A DNA stretch of 64,000 bases from Pseudomonas alkylphenolica (GCF_016009175.1 NZ_JADUCM010000006.1:1-64000); one strand, 5' to 3'; counted from the first letter of the stretch, positions 36,130 through 46,206 are shown. Translations and numbers: made by a program. The notes: a model not told the origin generated them from the letters alone.

Positions 36130-37021
36130 CCGCTACAGACTTGGCCGCTGGCCTGAACCACCAGCCTTGCTGCATACCGGCCGCGGCCAGCAGGATCGCG
36201 GCCACGCCCAGCCATTGCAGCGGCGCCAGGCGGTGACCAAAGGCAAACCAGTCAACGAAGATCGCCGCAATCGGGTAAATGAACGACAAGGCCCCGGTCA
36301 ACGCCGTCGGCAGCTTCTGGATCGCACCGTAGAGCAGCACATACATTACCCCGGTGTGAACAATCCCCAGCGTCACCAGCGAGGCCAGCGCACCGGCCTC
36401 GCCGGGCAGGCCCGAGGTATTGGCCCAGGGCGCCAGCAACAGAATCCCGGTGCACACCTGGATCAGCGCGATCAGGTGCGGTGGCGTGCCGCTCAGGCGC
36501 TTGATGATCAACGCCGCCAAGGCATAGAGAAACGCCGCACCCAGGGCCAGGCCAATACCCAACAGGTAGTCACTGCCACTGCCGCCCGTGCTGCCATGGG
36601 CACTGACAATCGCTAACATGCCGAGAAACGCCAGCGCCAGCCAGAACAGCTTCGGCACGGTGATTTTCTCACCGAGAAACACCGCGGCCAGGCCCACCAG
36701 CATGAACGGCTGGACGTTGTATACCGCCGTACCGATAGCAATCGAGGCGCGCGAATAGGAGGCAAACAACAGTACCCAGTTACCAACGATGGCCACGCCG
36801 CTGAGCACCGCGAGGGCGAAGGTGGCCAGGGTCAGGATGCCGGGCTTGAGAAAGCCCATGGCCAGGCAGATCAGCAGCAAGGTCGTGGCACCGAACACGC
36901 AGCGCCAGAACACCACATCCAGCACCGGTTGCCCGGACACCAGCACGAACCAGCCAATGGTTCCCGATATCAACATCGCGGCGACCATCTCCAACGAACC
37001 ACGGCGTATTGAACTGTCCAT
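36116..37021 (-). CDS. EamA/DMT-family exporter
   Basis: This inner-membrane transporter has 301 residues, ten helices and two EamA repeats (ALISGTIGWFVLVSGQPVLD and LGIGLALGAAFLYALAALIIKR). AGGAGG lies six bases before the ATG at 37021. It is divergent from an Lrp-type regulator, a common layout for amino-acid or metabolite exporters of this family. The substrate is unknown. Confidence 0.85.
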   Translation of the reverse strand: MDSSIRRGSLEMVAAMLISGTIGWFVLVSGQPVLDVVFWRCVFGATTLLLICLAMGFLKPGILTLATFALAVLSGVAIVGNWVLLFASYSRASIAIGTAVYNVQPFMLVGLAAVFLGEKITVPKLFWLALAFLGMLAIVSAHGSTGGSGSDYLLGIGLALGAAFLYALAALIIKRLSGTPPHLIALIQVCTGILLLAPWANTSGLPGEAGALASLVTLGIVHTGVMYVLLYGAIQKLPTALTGALSFIYPIAAIFVDWFAFGHRLAPLQWLGVAAILLAAAGMQQGWWFRPAAKSVAVKPD

Positions 37022-37151
37022 CACTCACCTCCTGAACGATGGCTAAATTATGCGAGCGTGGCCCTGGCCACTCCAGTGGATAAAGCAGGCTAAACTGCCA
37101 ATTCACCTTTACTATCAAGGCAGAATTTGCCAACTGCCTAACGAGGCCGCG

Positions 37152-37589
37152 ATGACCGACGATATCGACCAGTTATTGATCAAGGCCCTGATGGACGACT
37201 CGCGACGCTCGCTCAAGGCGCTTGCCCAGCTCAGCGGGTTGTCGGCCCCGAGTGTCAGCGAGCGCCTGCGACGCCTCGAAGAGCGCGGTGTGCTCAAGGG
37301 CTACACCGTTGAAGTCGACCCGCGTTGCTTTGGCTACCAGTTGCAGGCCATTGTCCGCGTGCGCCCCCTGCCAGGCCAGTTGCAGGAAGTGGAACGGCAG
37401 ATCATGGCGATCCCCGAGTTCACCGAATGTGACAAGGTGACCGGGGACGACTGCTTCATCGCCCGCCTGCATGTGCGTTCGATGGAACAGCTCGACACCG
37501 TGCTGGACAAGCTCAACAGCCATGCCGAAACCAACACCGCCATCGTCAAGAAAACCCCGGTCAAGCGACGCTTGCCGCCGATGGAATAA
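37152..37589 (+). CDS. Lrp/AsnC-family regulator
   Basis: This is a 145-residue regulator. The helix-turn-helix is at about 18-45 (SLKALAQLSGLSAPSVSERLRRLEERGVL) and is followed by the RAM effector domain (FGYQLQAIVRVRPLPGQLQ...). The ATG at 37152 has GAGG upstream; earlier in-frame starts would add an unrelated leader. It faces the EamA exporter across 130 bp and probably controls it in response to an amino acid. Confidence 0.87.
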   Translation: MTDDIDQLLIKALMDDSRRSLKALAQLSGLSAPSVSERLRRLEERGVLKGYTVEVDPRCFGYQLQAIVRVRPLPGQLQEVERQIMAIPEFTECDKVTGDDCFIARLHVRSMEQLDTVLDKLNSHAETNTAIVKKTPVKRRLPPME

Positions 37590-37596
37590 GCGCTGT

Positions 37597-38838
37597 TCAA
37601 CCTGCGCTAGGGCTAAACCCGTGCAGGTCGATCGAAGGCGCACGCCCGGCAATCAGTTCGGCGAGGAGCTGGCCGCTGGCGCAGGCCAGGGTGAAGCCGA
37701 GCGCACCGTGACCCAGGTTGAGCCACAGGTTGCGATAACGGGTGGGGCCCAACAGCGGCACGCCATTGGGGGTCGCCGGACGCATCCCCGCCCACTCCCG
37801 GGCATGGGCGTAATCGGCTGCGTTGGGCAAGGTGCTTGCCGCCAGCCGACGCATGCTCGCCAGCCGTGCAGGGTCGAGCGACTCGTCAAAGCCGACGATG
37901 TCGACCATCGCCGCCACCCGCAATTGATCGTCCAGCCGGGCATAGACAATCTTGCGGTCGTAATCGGTGATGCTCACATAGGGCGCCTGGTGTCCGGCCC
38001 CGATTGGTGCGGTCAGGCTGTAGCCCTTGAGCGGATAGATCGGCAGGTGCAGGCCCGGCAAGCCCAGGCTGGCGCTGCGGTGCCCGGCGCACAGCACCAG
38101 GCGCTCCACCGGCAGGTGTTGATCGTTCAGTTCCACAGCCTGCACCACACCGTCGGCGTGCAGGATTCGCGTGACCGTCTGCCCCAGCAAGAACCGGCAT
38201 TGCCCGGAGTTTTGCAAGCGCTGCGCCAGCGCCAGGCAAAAGCGCTGGCAGTCAGCAACCTCTTCATCCGCGGTGAACACGCCGCCAATGAAAGGCGCAT
38301 CGGCCAAGGTCGGCTCCAGCGCCGCGATCTCGCGGGCGTCCAGCACCTGCTGACCGTTGGGGTCAAGCAGGTGTGCGCGGGCCTGGGCAAAGCTCGACGC
38401 GCTGCGAAAGGTCACCAGCTTGCCATTGCGCCGCCAGGCGAAATCTTCCAGGGCGTCGTCAGTGCGCCATTGCGCGAGGGTAGCCTGACTGTGCAACGCC
38501 AGACGCAGCAGGTGCGCCGCATTGGTCCGATTGACCGAGCTTCGGCACGCCGCCATGAATGCGCCAAGCCAGCGCCACTGCGCCAGGTCCAGGCGTAGTC
38601 GCAGCTTGAGCGGCGAATCGCTGCGCAGCAACCAGCCCAATGCCTGCAGCGGTACGCCGGCATCGGCCAACGGCGACACATAGCGATACGACAGTTGCCC
38701 GCCGTTGGCGAAGCTGGTACCGCCAGCAAAGCTGTCCCGCGCCTCGATCAAGTCGACCGCAAAGCCTTCACGCACCAGGGCATAGGCTGTCGCCAGGCCA
38801 ATCACGCCACCACCGATCACCGCTACCCGCTGAGCCAT
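37597..38838 (-). CDS. DadA-like FAD-dependent amino-acid oxidase
   Basis: This is a 413-residue DAO-family flavoprotein. The FAD-binding start VAVIGGGVIGLATAYALVREG is followed by Glu (LIEARD) that binds ribose, then GTSFANGGQLSYRYVSPLAD, as in D-amino-acid dehydrogenase DadA. It ends with WAGMRPATPNGVPLLGP and LGHGALGFTLA. The substrate is likely a D- or small L-amino acid. It is not the dad operon copy, since no alanine racemase lies beside it. The LysR gene on the other strand is the likely regulator. Confidence 0.85.
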   Translation of the reverse strand: MAQRVAVIGGGVIGLATAYALVREGFAVDLIEARDSFAGGTSFANGGQLSYRYVSPLADAGVPLQALGWLLRSDSPLKLRLRLDLAQWRWLGAFMAACRSSVNRTNAAHLLRLALHSQATLAQWRTDDALEDFAWRRNGKLVTFRSASSFAQARAHLLDPNGQQVLDAREIAALEPTLADAPFIGGVFTADEEVADCQRFCLALAQRLQNSGQCRFLLGQTVTRILHADGVVQAVELNDQHLPVERLVLCAGHRSASLGLPGLHLPIYPLKGYSLTAPIGAGHQAPYVSITDYDRKIVYARLDDQLRVAAMVDIVGFDESLDPARLASMRRLAASTLPNAADYAHAREWAGMRPATPNGVPLLGPTRYRNLWLNLGHGALGFTLACASGQLLAELIAGRAPSIDLHGFSPSAG

Positions 38839-38931
38839 GTGCAACCACCGATAAGTCCGAAGACCTTCAGACTAGGGCCGGTGACAGCGGCTGGATAATG
38901 AATAAGAATGGGTCATCCATAAACAAAGGTT

Positions 38932-39858
38932 ATGGGCCAGACCATGCGTTTGCGTCACATCGAAGTGTTCCAGGCCATCCGTCAGACCGGCTCGATCAGC
39001 GCTGCCGCGCAATTGCTGCATGTCACTCAGCCGGCGGTGTCGAAGATTCTCCAGCACGCCGAAGCCCAGCTGGGTTTTCCGCTGTTCCTGCGCGTGCGAG
39101 GCAAGCTGCAGATCACCCCCGAGGCCCTGGCCTTGGAGCGTGAGGTCGACAAGGTCGCCGACAGCGTCGAAGGTGTGCGCCGCCTGGCTGCCAGCTTGCG
39201 GCGTCAACCCGGCCTGCAGCTGCGCATCGGCGCTACCCCGGCCTTGGCACTGTCGTTGCTGCCACCGGTCATCAGCCAATGGTCCGAACGTCACCCGCAG
39301 TCCGAATGCGAGCTCTCAAGCTTGCACAGCCGTGAGCTGGTGCAGCAACTGCTGATGCGTGAAATCGACGTCGCGCTAACCTTGCGCCACCCGGACCACC
39401 CTGGCCTTGACGTACACGCACTGGCCCATGGCGTGCTGGTGGCGATGGCACCCAAGGGTTACTGGAGCGAAAGCAGTCAGGGGCTACCGCTGGGCGTCGA
39501 CGCCCTGGCCGGTGCACCGTTGATTGGCCTGAGCAGCAGCGATCCGTTGGCCGCGCAGGTGGGGAGTTACCTGAAAAACCTGGAACCGGCGCCGCAGATC
39601 GCCATTCGCGTGCAGACCTATTCGCTGGCGCGGGCCATGGTCGAATCCGGCGCCGGGCTGGCATTGATCGACCCCTTCACCGCCCTCGGCTCGCAGCACA
39701 CGCTGGTGCGCCCGCTCGATCCGCCATTGCCGATTACCTTGTACGCCCTGACCCGGGCTAACGAGAGCCATCCGCACACGCTGGACGACCTGTTGCAGCT
39801 GTTTGGCAGGCATGCGCGCGATCAGATTGCCCGGGTACCCGCCCTGCCCGGCCAATGA
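38932..39858 (+). CDS. LysR-family regulator
   Basis: This 308-residue regulator has the N-terminal helix-turn-helix at about 6-65 (LRHIEVFQAIRQTGSISAAAQLLHVTQPAVSKILQHAE) and a periplasmic-binding-protein-like effector domain. A second in-frame ATG at 38944 starts MRLRHIEVF, the more usual first residue, so the true start may be four codons later. It is divergent from the DadA-like oxidase and probably controls it. Confidence 0.87.
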   Translation: MGQTMRLRHIEVFQAIRQTGSISAAAQLLHVTQPAVSKILQHAEAQLGFPLFLRVRGKLQITPEALALEREVDKVADSVEGVRRLAASLRRQPGLQLRIGATPALALSLLPPVISQWSERHPQSECELSSLHSRELVQQLLMREIDVALTLRHPDHPGLDVHALAHGVLVAMAPKGYWSESSQGLPLGVDALAGAPLIGLSSSDPLAAQVGSYLKNLEPAPQIAIRVQTYSLARAMVESGAGLALIDPFTALGSQHTLVRPLDPPLPITLYALTRANESHPHTLDDLLQLFGRHARDQIARVPALPGQ

Positions 39859-39871
39859 ACCCGGGCAGCAA

Positions 39872-40534
39872 TCAACTCGGGCAGCTCTGCTCACCGTTGT
39901 TCAAGCCCTGCTTGTAGTTACGGCTGAGCAGGCTGGCCTTGCCGTCGTGCCAGGTCAGCGTCAGCACATACATTGAGTCGAAATCACCGCCATCCCAATC
40001 CTCGGTGATCACCTGTTTCTTGCCCAACGCCTTGCCGGCCACCGTGTTGATCAGCTCGGGCAGATAGCCGTGGGACCAGGCGGTGTAGACGGTGGCGTTG
40101 CGGTATTTGTTCTGCAGCAGCTCGTCTGCAAGGGCGGCGGTGTCATTCGCACCGAAGTCGATGTTCACCGGCAAGCCCAGCTTGATGGCGCTCGGGCTGA
40201 TAGTCATCAGCGGGCGTATGTAACTGTAGGCGTCGTCCTTGCTGCCTTCTTCGACGTGGCGCGATGGGTTGGCGGCAAACACATAGTCGGCCTTGCCGAA
40301 TTTTTCCGGCAGCAGCGTGGCGAGGTCCAGGGCGCGATTCAGGCCTTGGCAATTGAGTTGCCCCAACCCCTCTCCCGGCTTTTCGGCATGGCGCAGAAAA
40401 ACCAGTGTCTGCACACCGTCCACTGGTGCGGCGCGGCTTTCGACAGCCTCGAGGGCTAGCAGGGTGACACCACCGAGCAGGGCCAGCGAACACAGGGCAT
40501 GGCGGTGGCGTTTAAACAGGGTAGACAACGTCAT
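39872..40534 (-). CDS. secreted histidine phosphatase family protein
   Basis: This is a 220-residue phosphatase-fold protein with an N-terminal signal or anchor (ALCSLALLGGVTLLALEAVESRAA). The catalytic motif is L-R-H-A-E-K-P near residue 48, and the second histidine is in A-W-S-H-G-Y near 154. It resembles the small extracytoplasmic branch-2 phosphatases of unknown substrate. It stands alone, downstream of and convergent with the LysR gene. Confidence 0.8.
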   Translation of the reverse strand: MTLSTLFKRHRHALCSLALLGGVTLLALEAVESRAAPVDGVQTLVFLRHAEKPGEGLGQLNCQGLNRALDLATLLPEKFGKADYVFAANPSRHVEEGSKDDAYSYIRPLMTISPSAIKLGLPVNIDFGANDTAALADELLQNKYRNATVYTAWSHGYLPELINTVAGKALGKKQVITEDWDGGDFDSMYVLTLTWHDGKASLLSRNYKQGLNNGEQSCPS

Positions 40535-40744
40535 GAAGCGGGCTCATTCGGCAAAAAGGGATACGGCTGACCCGCCTGTGACACGCCGCGGCCGAGGCCG
40601 CGGGTGATCCCTGTCTGTCGTTCCATCCGTGGAGCGGGGTTAACTGAGAGTGCGTCAAGCCCGTTTGGTTCGATCCCTGAGTGCTCAACCCTGAGCAGAG
40701 GTGAATGTATCAAGCGAATGTTGCTGAATTAATTCACCGACCGG

Positions 40745-41083
40745 TCATTCGTCGCGTGTGAGCACTTCCAGCAGTTCGATCTCGAACGTCAGGTTCGAAT
40801 GCGGCGTGATTGCGCCCATGCTGCGCTCGCCATAGGCCAGGTGCGAGGGCACCACCAGCTTGCGCTTGCCGCCTACCTTCATGCCCATCAGGCCCTGATC
40901 CCAGCCCTTGATCACCCGGCCGGTGCCGATCACACACTGAAACGGTTTGCCACGATCGTGGGAGGAATCGAATTTGGTGCCGTCCTCCAGCCAGCCGGTG
41001 TACTGGGTGGTAATCAGCGCGCCCTTGACCGCCTCTTTGCCTTCACCCAGCTGGATATCGGTGATTTGCAGTTCGCTGCTCAT
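40745..41083 (-). CDS. FKBP-type peptidyl-prolyl isomerase
   Basis: This 112-residue FKBP domain protein has no signal peptide and is therefore cytoplasmic. The domain is complete: VTYTGW-type strand (TTQYTGWLEDGTKFDSS), FQCVIGTGRVIKGWDQGLMGMKVG and the active-site Y-G tract HLAYGERS. The ATG at 41083 follows GAGG. A longer reading up to 41152 adds no conserved residues. Confidence 0.9.
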   Translation of the reverse strand: MSSELQITDIQLGEGKEAVKGALITTQYTGWLEDGTKFDSSHDRGKPFQCVIGTGRVIKGWDQGLMGMKVGGKRKLVVPSHLAYGERSMGAITPHSNLTFEIELLEVLTRDE

Positions 41084-41129
41084 GCTTGACCTCGTTGAAG
41101 CGTAAAAAGTGTTTCGTGGCAGCCTTTTC

Positions 41130-42071
41130 TCAGGAATGCAGAGGTTTGGCAAGCGTTGCCGGGGTGCCGTGCTGGCGCATCGACCAGCACACCCCGCCGA
41201 TTACCAGGATGATCGCCGCAGCCTCCAGCACACTCGGCCCGCTCTGCCGCCAGATAAAGGCGTAGAGCAAGGCAAACAGCGTTTCAAAGACGATCAGTTG
41301 ACCGCTCAGGGTCAGCGGCATGCGTTTGGACGCGGCATTCCACAGCAGCGCTGCCAGCCACGAACCAAAAATCGCGCAGCCCAGGCTGTACAGCCAGAAC
41401 AACCGCCAACGCTCAGGCGCCGCCTCCACCTGCAGCTGCGCCGGTTGCCACAGCGCCAGCGCCGCAACCAGCAGCAGGCTGAACACACCCGTCATCACAC
41501 CAACCAGCACCGACCACTGATGACTGTCGAAATGCCCGCACTGCTTGAGGTAATGGCTGTTGTTGACCGCATACCAGGTCCAGCAGGCCAATGCTGCCAG
41601 CGCATAGAGCACACCTGCGAGCTTATCGCCGACCGTGCCCGCTTCGACGGCAAAGGTCTGCACGTTGATGCAGAGCATGCCGGCGAGAATCAGCAGCAGC
41701 GGCGCGAACAACTGCTTGAGGGCCACGCCGCCACTGTCATGGCGACCGTAGAGGGTGATGGTCAGCGGCAAGACACCGACAATCAGTGAGGCGGGTGCCA
41801 CGCCCAGGCGCTGGATGGCCGCCACCAGGAAGATGAAGTACAGCAGGTTGCCTACCAGCGCCAGGCGCCCCAGCATCCACAGGTCTGCCGCCGTCAGCCG
41901 TCCCAGCGCCTTGCGCATCGGCACCGCCAGGATCAGGGTCACAACACCGAACAACACGAATCGTGCACAGGCAAGCAACACCGGGCTGAACTCCGGTAAC
42001 AGCTGCGGCACCATCAACACCAGCCCCCACATCGCACCGGCTACCCCGGCGTAGGCCACACCCTGCTTCAC
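41130..42071 (-). CDS. EamA-family transporter
   Basis: This is a second drug/metabolite exporter, 313 residues with ten helices. The GTG at 42071 is preferred: AGGAG lies seven bases upstream and the product begins KQGVAYAGVAGAMWGLVLMVP. A longer frame reaches 42143 but is hydrophilic and overlaps the neighbour's promoter. It is divergent from a LysR regulator. Confidence 0.83.
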   Translation of the reverse strand: MKQGVAYAGVAGAMWGLVLMVPQLLPEFSPVLLACARFVLFGVVTLILAVPMRKALGRLTAADLWMLGRLALVGNLLYFIFLVAAIQRLGVAPASLIVGVLPLTITLYGRHDSGGVALKQLFAPLLLILAGMLCINVQTFAVEAGTVGDKLAGVLYALAALACWTWYAVNNSHYLKQCGHFDSHQWSVLVGVMTGVFSLLLVAALALWQPAQLQVEAAPERWRLFWLYSLGCAIFGSWLAALLWNAASKRMPLTLSGQLIVFETLFALLYAFIWRQSGPSVLEAAAIILVIGGVCWSMRQHGTPATLAKPLHS

Positions 42072-42224
42072 GTGCCTGCTCCTGCTCAAAGAAGTGCGCA
42101 GGCTACCGTCTGCCGGGCATCCGGACAAAAGATCATTCGGCATGCAGGCATTCCCCGCCAGAATACCTTTATGAGCCCAGCCTTCAATCTTATGATGCAG
42201 TCATTCCCCAACCGGACTCTCGAC

Positions 42225-43118
42225 ATGAGCCGCTTCAGTCGTCATCTGCCCCCGCTCGATACCCTGATTGCCTTTGAAGCAGTGATGCGCACCGGCAGCT
42301 TCACCCGCGCAGCCAGCGAGCTGTACCTGACCCAAAGCGCGGTGAGCAAGCAGATCAAGCTATTGGAGGACCACCTCGGCGCCGTGCTGTTTGAACGACG
42401 TGCCCGCGGCATCGCGCCGACCACCGCCGGCGCCGAGTTCAACGCCATTGTCGAGCCGATGCTCGAGCGCCTGCTGAGCAATGTCCTGCGTTTGAAGTCC
42501 GGTCATGGCAGTCGTAATGTCAGCGTCATCTGCACCCACGCGGTAGCCCAGTACTGGTTGTTCCCGCGTCTTTTGCGCTTTAACGAGCAACACCCGGAGC
42601 TGACCGTGAACATTCACGCCAGCAACGAAATCAGCGAAAGCGACATCAGCGACTATGACTTCGGCATCCTCTACGGGCACGGCCACTGGAGTTCGCTGAA
42701 CGCCGACAAACTGTTCGATGAAACCATCTACCCCATCGCCAGCGTCAAGCGAGCCCTGCCCACAGTCGACTCCTTGAGCGAACTGCAGGCCCTGCCCCTG
42801 ATTCAACTGGATGCCTCGGCGTGGAACTGCCTCGACTGGCAGGACTGGTTCAGTCATCAGGGCCATGCCTACAAGGCACCTGCCGAGGCGGTGACGTTCA
42901 ACCAGGTCAACCTGGTGTTCGAGGCGGTGATGCAAGGGATGGGGGTGGGGCTGGGTTGGGAGTTCATGGCGCGCGAGCGAATCGACCAGGGGGCCATTCG
43001 CCAGGTATCGGACTTTGTCGTGCACACCGGGCAAGCCGACTATCTGGTGCACGACAAACAGGCCCCCTGCTCACCCGCAGCACAAGTCTTCGCTACGTGG
43101 CTGCTGGCGCTCAGTTGA
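42225..43118 (+). CDS. LysR-family regulator
   Basis: This is a 297-residue LysR regulator in the GcvA/AmpR-like branch. The helix-turn-helix spans about 8-60 (LDTLIAFEAVMRTGSFTRAASELYLTQSAVSKQIKLLEDHLGA). Start choice is uncertain: 42225 gives the standard length, while ATGs at 42171 and 42192 would add 18 or 11 residues. It is divergent from the EamA transporter, the probable target. Confidence 0.85.
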   Translation: MSRFSRHLPPLDTLIAFEAVMRTGSFTRAASELYLTQSAVSKQIKLLEDHLGAVLFERRARGIAPTTAGAEFNAIVEPMLERLLSNVLRLKSGHGSRNVSVICTHAVAQYWLFPRLLRFNEQHPELTVNIHASNEISESDISDYDFGILYGHGHWSSLNADKLFDETIYPIASVKRALPTVDSLSELQALPLIQLDASAWNCLDWQDWFSHQGHAYKAPAEAVTFNQVNLVFEAVMQGMGVGLGWEFMARERIDQGAIRQVSDFVVHTGQADYLVHDKQAPCSPAAQVFATWLLALS

Positions 43119-43518
43119 ACAGCGCTTCGACTTCAGCGCCGGTCATGGTTTTGGTCTGGTTGGCGAAGCAGTAGTACGCCGGTTTGCTGTCGACATACAC
43201 CTGCAGGTCGAACACCCAGTCGGTGTCGCCTTCCAGCACGCCTACCGACACGGAATCGAACTTGCCGTTTTTCAGCCGGTACAAAAGGTGAGTGCCGCAC
43301 TGGCCGCAGAAGCCCCGTTCGGCCCACTCGGAAGATTCATAGAACACCGGTTGCCCGGCCGTGAACCTTACCGGTTGCGAACACTGCACCGAAAACAGCG
43401 GCCCACCGCCCCACTTGCGGCACATGCTGCAATGGCAGGCGTCGACGCTGGCATGCTCCAGGCTGATGCTGAGTTTGACGGCGCCACACAGGCAGCTACC
43501 GTGCTTTTCCAGGGACAT
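43111..43518 (-). CDS. GFA-family zinc protein
   Basis: This 135-residue protein is of the family named for glutathione-dependent formaldehyde-activating enzyme. The family name overstates what is known of function. Zinc ligands are visible: C-L-C-G near residues 8-11, C-H-C-S-M-C near 31-36, and C-G-Q-C near 79-82. AAGGAG lies eight bases before the ATG at 43518. It overlaps the LysR gene tail by 8 bp. Confidence 0.85.
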   Translation of the reverse strand: MSLEKHGSCLCGAVKLSISLEHASVDACHCSMCRKWGGGPLFSVQCSQPVRFTAGQPVFYESSEWAERGFCGQCGTHLLYRLKNGKFDSVSVGVLEGDTDWVFDLQVYVDSKPAYYCFANQTKTMTGAEVEALFN

Positions 43519-43583
43519 GGTCAAAGCTCCTTGCTTGGGATAAGGAGCGAATCAGTCTAGCAGTTGGTGCACCCGCCCTGAGA

Positions 43584-44522
43584 TTACCCGCGTACCGGCG
43601 TCAGCACCGGCTCACCGGCAAAGAATGCCTGCAGGTTCTTCAACACCAGCGCCACCGTGTCGCGTGCCGCCTCCGGCGACTGCCCGGCCACATGGGGGGT
43701 GAGTACGACATTGCCCAAGGCTTTCAGGGCATCCGGCACCGTCGGTTCGTCATCGAACACATCCAGCCCTGCGCCTGCGATCGCCCCTGTGCGCAACGCC
43801 TCGACCATCTCTGCGGTGTTGACCACACTGGCCCGGGCGATATTGATCAGAAAGCCATTCGGTCCCAACGCATCGAGCACCGTTTTATCGATCAGTTGCC
43901 GGGTGTTGGCACCGCCGGGGGTGGCGACGATAAGAAAGTCCGACGCCTGAGCCAGTGCCAGCGGGCTGTCGCAGTAGGTATAGGGCACATCGCTGCGCGG
44001 ATTGCGGTTGTGGTAGCTGACCGGCATGTCGAAGCCCTGTGCCGCGCGCTTGGCAATGGCCAGGCCGACCGCACCGAGCCCGAGAATACCCAGGCGCTTG
44101 CCACTGACCGACGGGCTGATGACACGGTTCCACTCGCCCCGCCGGGTCGAGGCATCGGCCCGGGGAATGTCGCGCACCACGGCCAGCAACAGCGCCATCG
44201 CATGGTCGGCAACCGCCGTGGCATTGGCGCCGGCGCCATTGGTAACGGTGATGCCACGGGCGGCAGCGGCGGCGAGGTCAACCTGCTCGTAGCCGGCGCC
44301 GATTACACAGATGATTTTCAGGTTGGCCAAGGCCGCGATTTCATCGGCGGTCAGGCCCAACGGGCCACGCGTCAGCACGGCATCGATGTGGCCGCCGTCA
44401 CGGGCAATGGCTTCGGCGCGCAAGGCCGGGGTCTGGGCACGCACCAGGCGATAGCCCGCCTGCTCCAGCAGCGGCAGGTAATCGTCAACGGTTTCAACCA
44501 GTACCAGGACTGTTTTGCTCAT
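43584..44522 (-). CDS. D-isomer 2-hydroxyacid dehydrogenase
   Basis: This NAD(P)-dependent dehydrogenase has 312 residues. The nucleotide fold is LGILGLGAVGLAIAKRA near residue 146; catalytic Arg, Glu and His are in INIARASVVNT, DVFDDEPTV and LTPHVAG. GGAGG precedes the ATG at 44522. It is closest by eye to GhrB/hydroxypyruvate or 2-ketogluconate reductases; hydroxypyruvate would fit the glyoxylate theme but the gene is 22 kb away. Confidence 0.87.
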   Translation of the reverse strand: MSKTVLVLVETVDDYLPLLEQAGYRLVRAQTPALRAEAIARDGGHIDAVLTRGPLGLTADEIAALANLKIICVIGAGYEQVDLAAAAARGITVTNGAGANATAVADHAMALLLAVVRDIPRADASTRRGEWNRVISPSVSGKRLGILGLGAVGLAIAKRAAQGFDMPVSYHNRNPRSDVPYTYCDSPLALAQASDFLIVATPGGANTRQLIDKTVLDALGPNGFLINIARASVVNTAEMVEALRTGAIAGAGLDVFDDEPTVPDALKALGNVVLTPHVAGQSPEAARDTVALVLKNLQAFFAGEPVLTPVRG

Positions 44523-44567
44523 GCCACCCTCCGGTTCAATACGAAGGGGCATTATGCGCAACTTGGG

Positions 44568-44981
44568 CTATTGCGCGAAAGCCCGGCCCAGACCGCCTGG
44601 CACGCCACTGCTGTCGGTTTCCTGCCAGGGGCCGTTAAGGTTGGTCGACCAGCTCCAGCCGTTGTTCCAGCGGTAATAGGTACGCTGGCGGTAAAAGGTG
44701 TTGGTCTGGCCTTCCAGCACGTAGACGCCCAGGCGCGGGTCCCAGTGGCTGGCTCCACCCGGCGGTGGCGCAAAGCTGGCCGAGGTACGCGGCATCGGCT
44801 TGGTCGCCGGGGTTACCGCAGGCTTGCTCGGCACCGTGCTTGGGCGTGGAGCCGGCTTGCTGGTCGGCTCCGAGGGCAGCCTTTCAATCGGCGGCGCGGT
44901 GGGTTCGCTGGGTTGCTGAACAGTACACGCACTCAAGCCTATGGCCAGGGAAAGTAACGTCAGGCGTGCGATGCTGTTCAT
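44568..44981 (-). CDS. proline-rich lipoprotein, unknown
   Basis: This is a 137-residue predicted lipoprotein. The signal ends in the lipobox L-S-A-C with Cys19. A Pro/Thr/Ser-rich linker (about 25-75) leads to a small C-terminal domain with many aromatic residues (NTFYRQRTYYRWNNGWSW). I do not recognise the family. It is just downstream of ccmI on the same strand (10 bp), but no link to haem delivery is evident. Confidence 0.7.
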   Translation of the reverse strand: MNSIARLTLLSLAIGLSACTVQQPSEPTAPPIERLPSEPTSKPAPRPSTVPSKPAVTPATKPMPRTSASFAPPPGGASHWDPRLGVYVLEGQTNTFYRQRTYYRWNNGWSWSTNLNGPWQETDSSGVPGGLGRAFAQ

Positions 44982-44991
44982 AGTGATTCTC

Positions 44992-46206
44992 TTACTGGTC
45001 CGGGCTGTCGATGGTCAGGTGCTGAGCAGCGGTGGTGCTGCTGGCCAGCGGGCTGCTACGACCGATCCATTCACCCTGGGTCGGCTTGCCAGCCCGCGAT
45101 ACGCGTGCAACCAGTTGGACTTCAGGAAAGCTCGACAGTTTCATGCTCGGCATCATTGCATCGCTGTCGCTGAGCTCGACCTCGATGGGCAACTGCGCCA
45201 CCGTCACCCGCTTGGCGGCCAACGGCATGGGCGGGCCGGAACTGGCGCGGGCAAAAATGAACACCGTATCGTCAGGCTTGACCTGATCCTTGAGCGCCGC
45301 AGCCAGCTCAACGCGCACCTTCATCCGCGGCCCGGCCGCCGTTGCCGGTGCCTCTGTCGGTGCTGAGGCAACCTTGCCCTCACCCGCCTTGAGCTTTTCC
45401 TGAGCGCGCTCGATGCCGCCTTGCAGGGCGCTGCGCGAGGCATCGCCTTCGGGCAACTGCACCAGCAGGCGATTCCAGTAGTCGACGGCCTGTTGATAAT
45501 GCTCGCTCTCGAACGCGGCAATGCCGAGCAGGCCAAGGCTGGTGACTTCGTTGGGGTCGGCCTTGAGCGCTTCGTCGGTGAGCGCCTGGAGCTGTTCGGT
45601 CCACTGTTTGCCGTTGGCGAAGTACAGCGCCTGTGCCCACTGGCCGAGCAACTCCGGTTGGCGCTCCGCCAGTTTGGCGGCGCGTTCGAAAACCTTGGCG
45701 GCGTCGGCTGGACGCTCCTGGGCCATGTAGGCACGGCCAAGGAAGTACAAGCCTTCGGCCGAATCAGGTTGTGCTTCGACGGCGCGCTCAAGGCGGGCGG
45801 TCATGTCCTGCATCGAGTGCGGCGCCTCGGCGAACTCACGGGTCAATTCGACCTGCTCGCTGGCACCGAAATGCAGGTACAGGCCCAGGCCCATCAACGG
45901 CACCAGCACCGCAGCCAGCAACGGCAACGGTTTACCCAAGCGCCCCAAGCGTTGCGGCTCGGCATTTTCGGTGTCGTCCAGCAGCTCGCGAGCGGCCTCA
46001 TCGCGGCCCTTGGCCAGTTGATCGGCATCGAGAACGCCCGCCGCCTGCTGAGCGGTCAGCTCGGCGACCCGTTCCTGATAAAGCGCAACGTTCAGCGCGG
46101 TACGGTCTTCTTCCAGTTGCGCACGACGGCCACGCAACACCGGGATCAGCAAAAAGCTCAGGGCCACCAGCAACAGCAGGCCTGCAGCAAGCCAGAATTC
46201 AGTCAT
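44992..46206 (-). CDS. ccmI: cytochrome c biogenesis protein CcmI
   Basis: CcmI is the apocytochrome c chaperone of system I. The ATG at 46206 gives 404 residues: two N-terminal helices ([21 protein letters not shown] and [20 protein letters not shown]), a linker, then a periplasmic TPR domain ([25 protein letters not shown]...) that binds apocytochrome C-termini. It overlaps ccmH by 8 bp and ends the ccm operon. Confidence 0.93.
   Translation of the reverse strand: MTEFWLAAGLLLLVALSFLLIPVLRGRRAQLEEDRTALNVALYQERVAELTAQQAAGVLDADQLAKGRDEAARELLDDTENAEPQRLGRLGKPLPLLAAVLVPLMGLGLYLHFGASEQVELTREFAEAPHSMQDMTARLERAVEAQPDSAEGLYFLGRAYMAQERPADAAKVFERAAKLAERQPELLGQWAQALYFANGKQWTEQLQALTDEALKADPNEVTSLGLLGIAAFESEHYQQAVDYWNRLLVQLPEGDASRSALQGGIERAQEKLKAGEGKVASAPTEAPATAAGPRMKVRVELAAALKDQVKPDDTVFIFARASSGPPMPLAAKRVTVAQLPIEVELSDSDAMMPSMKLSSFPEVQLVARVSRAGKPTQGEWIGRSSPLASSTTAAQHLTIDSPDQ

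Noticed and set aside
36718..36723. GTATAC core within the EamA gene (36116-37021)
   Set aside because: Inside coding sequence and only 8 of 10 against TTGTATACAA; not counted as an operator.
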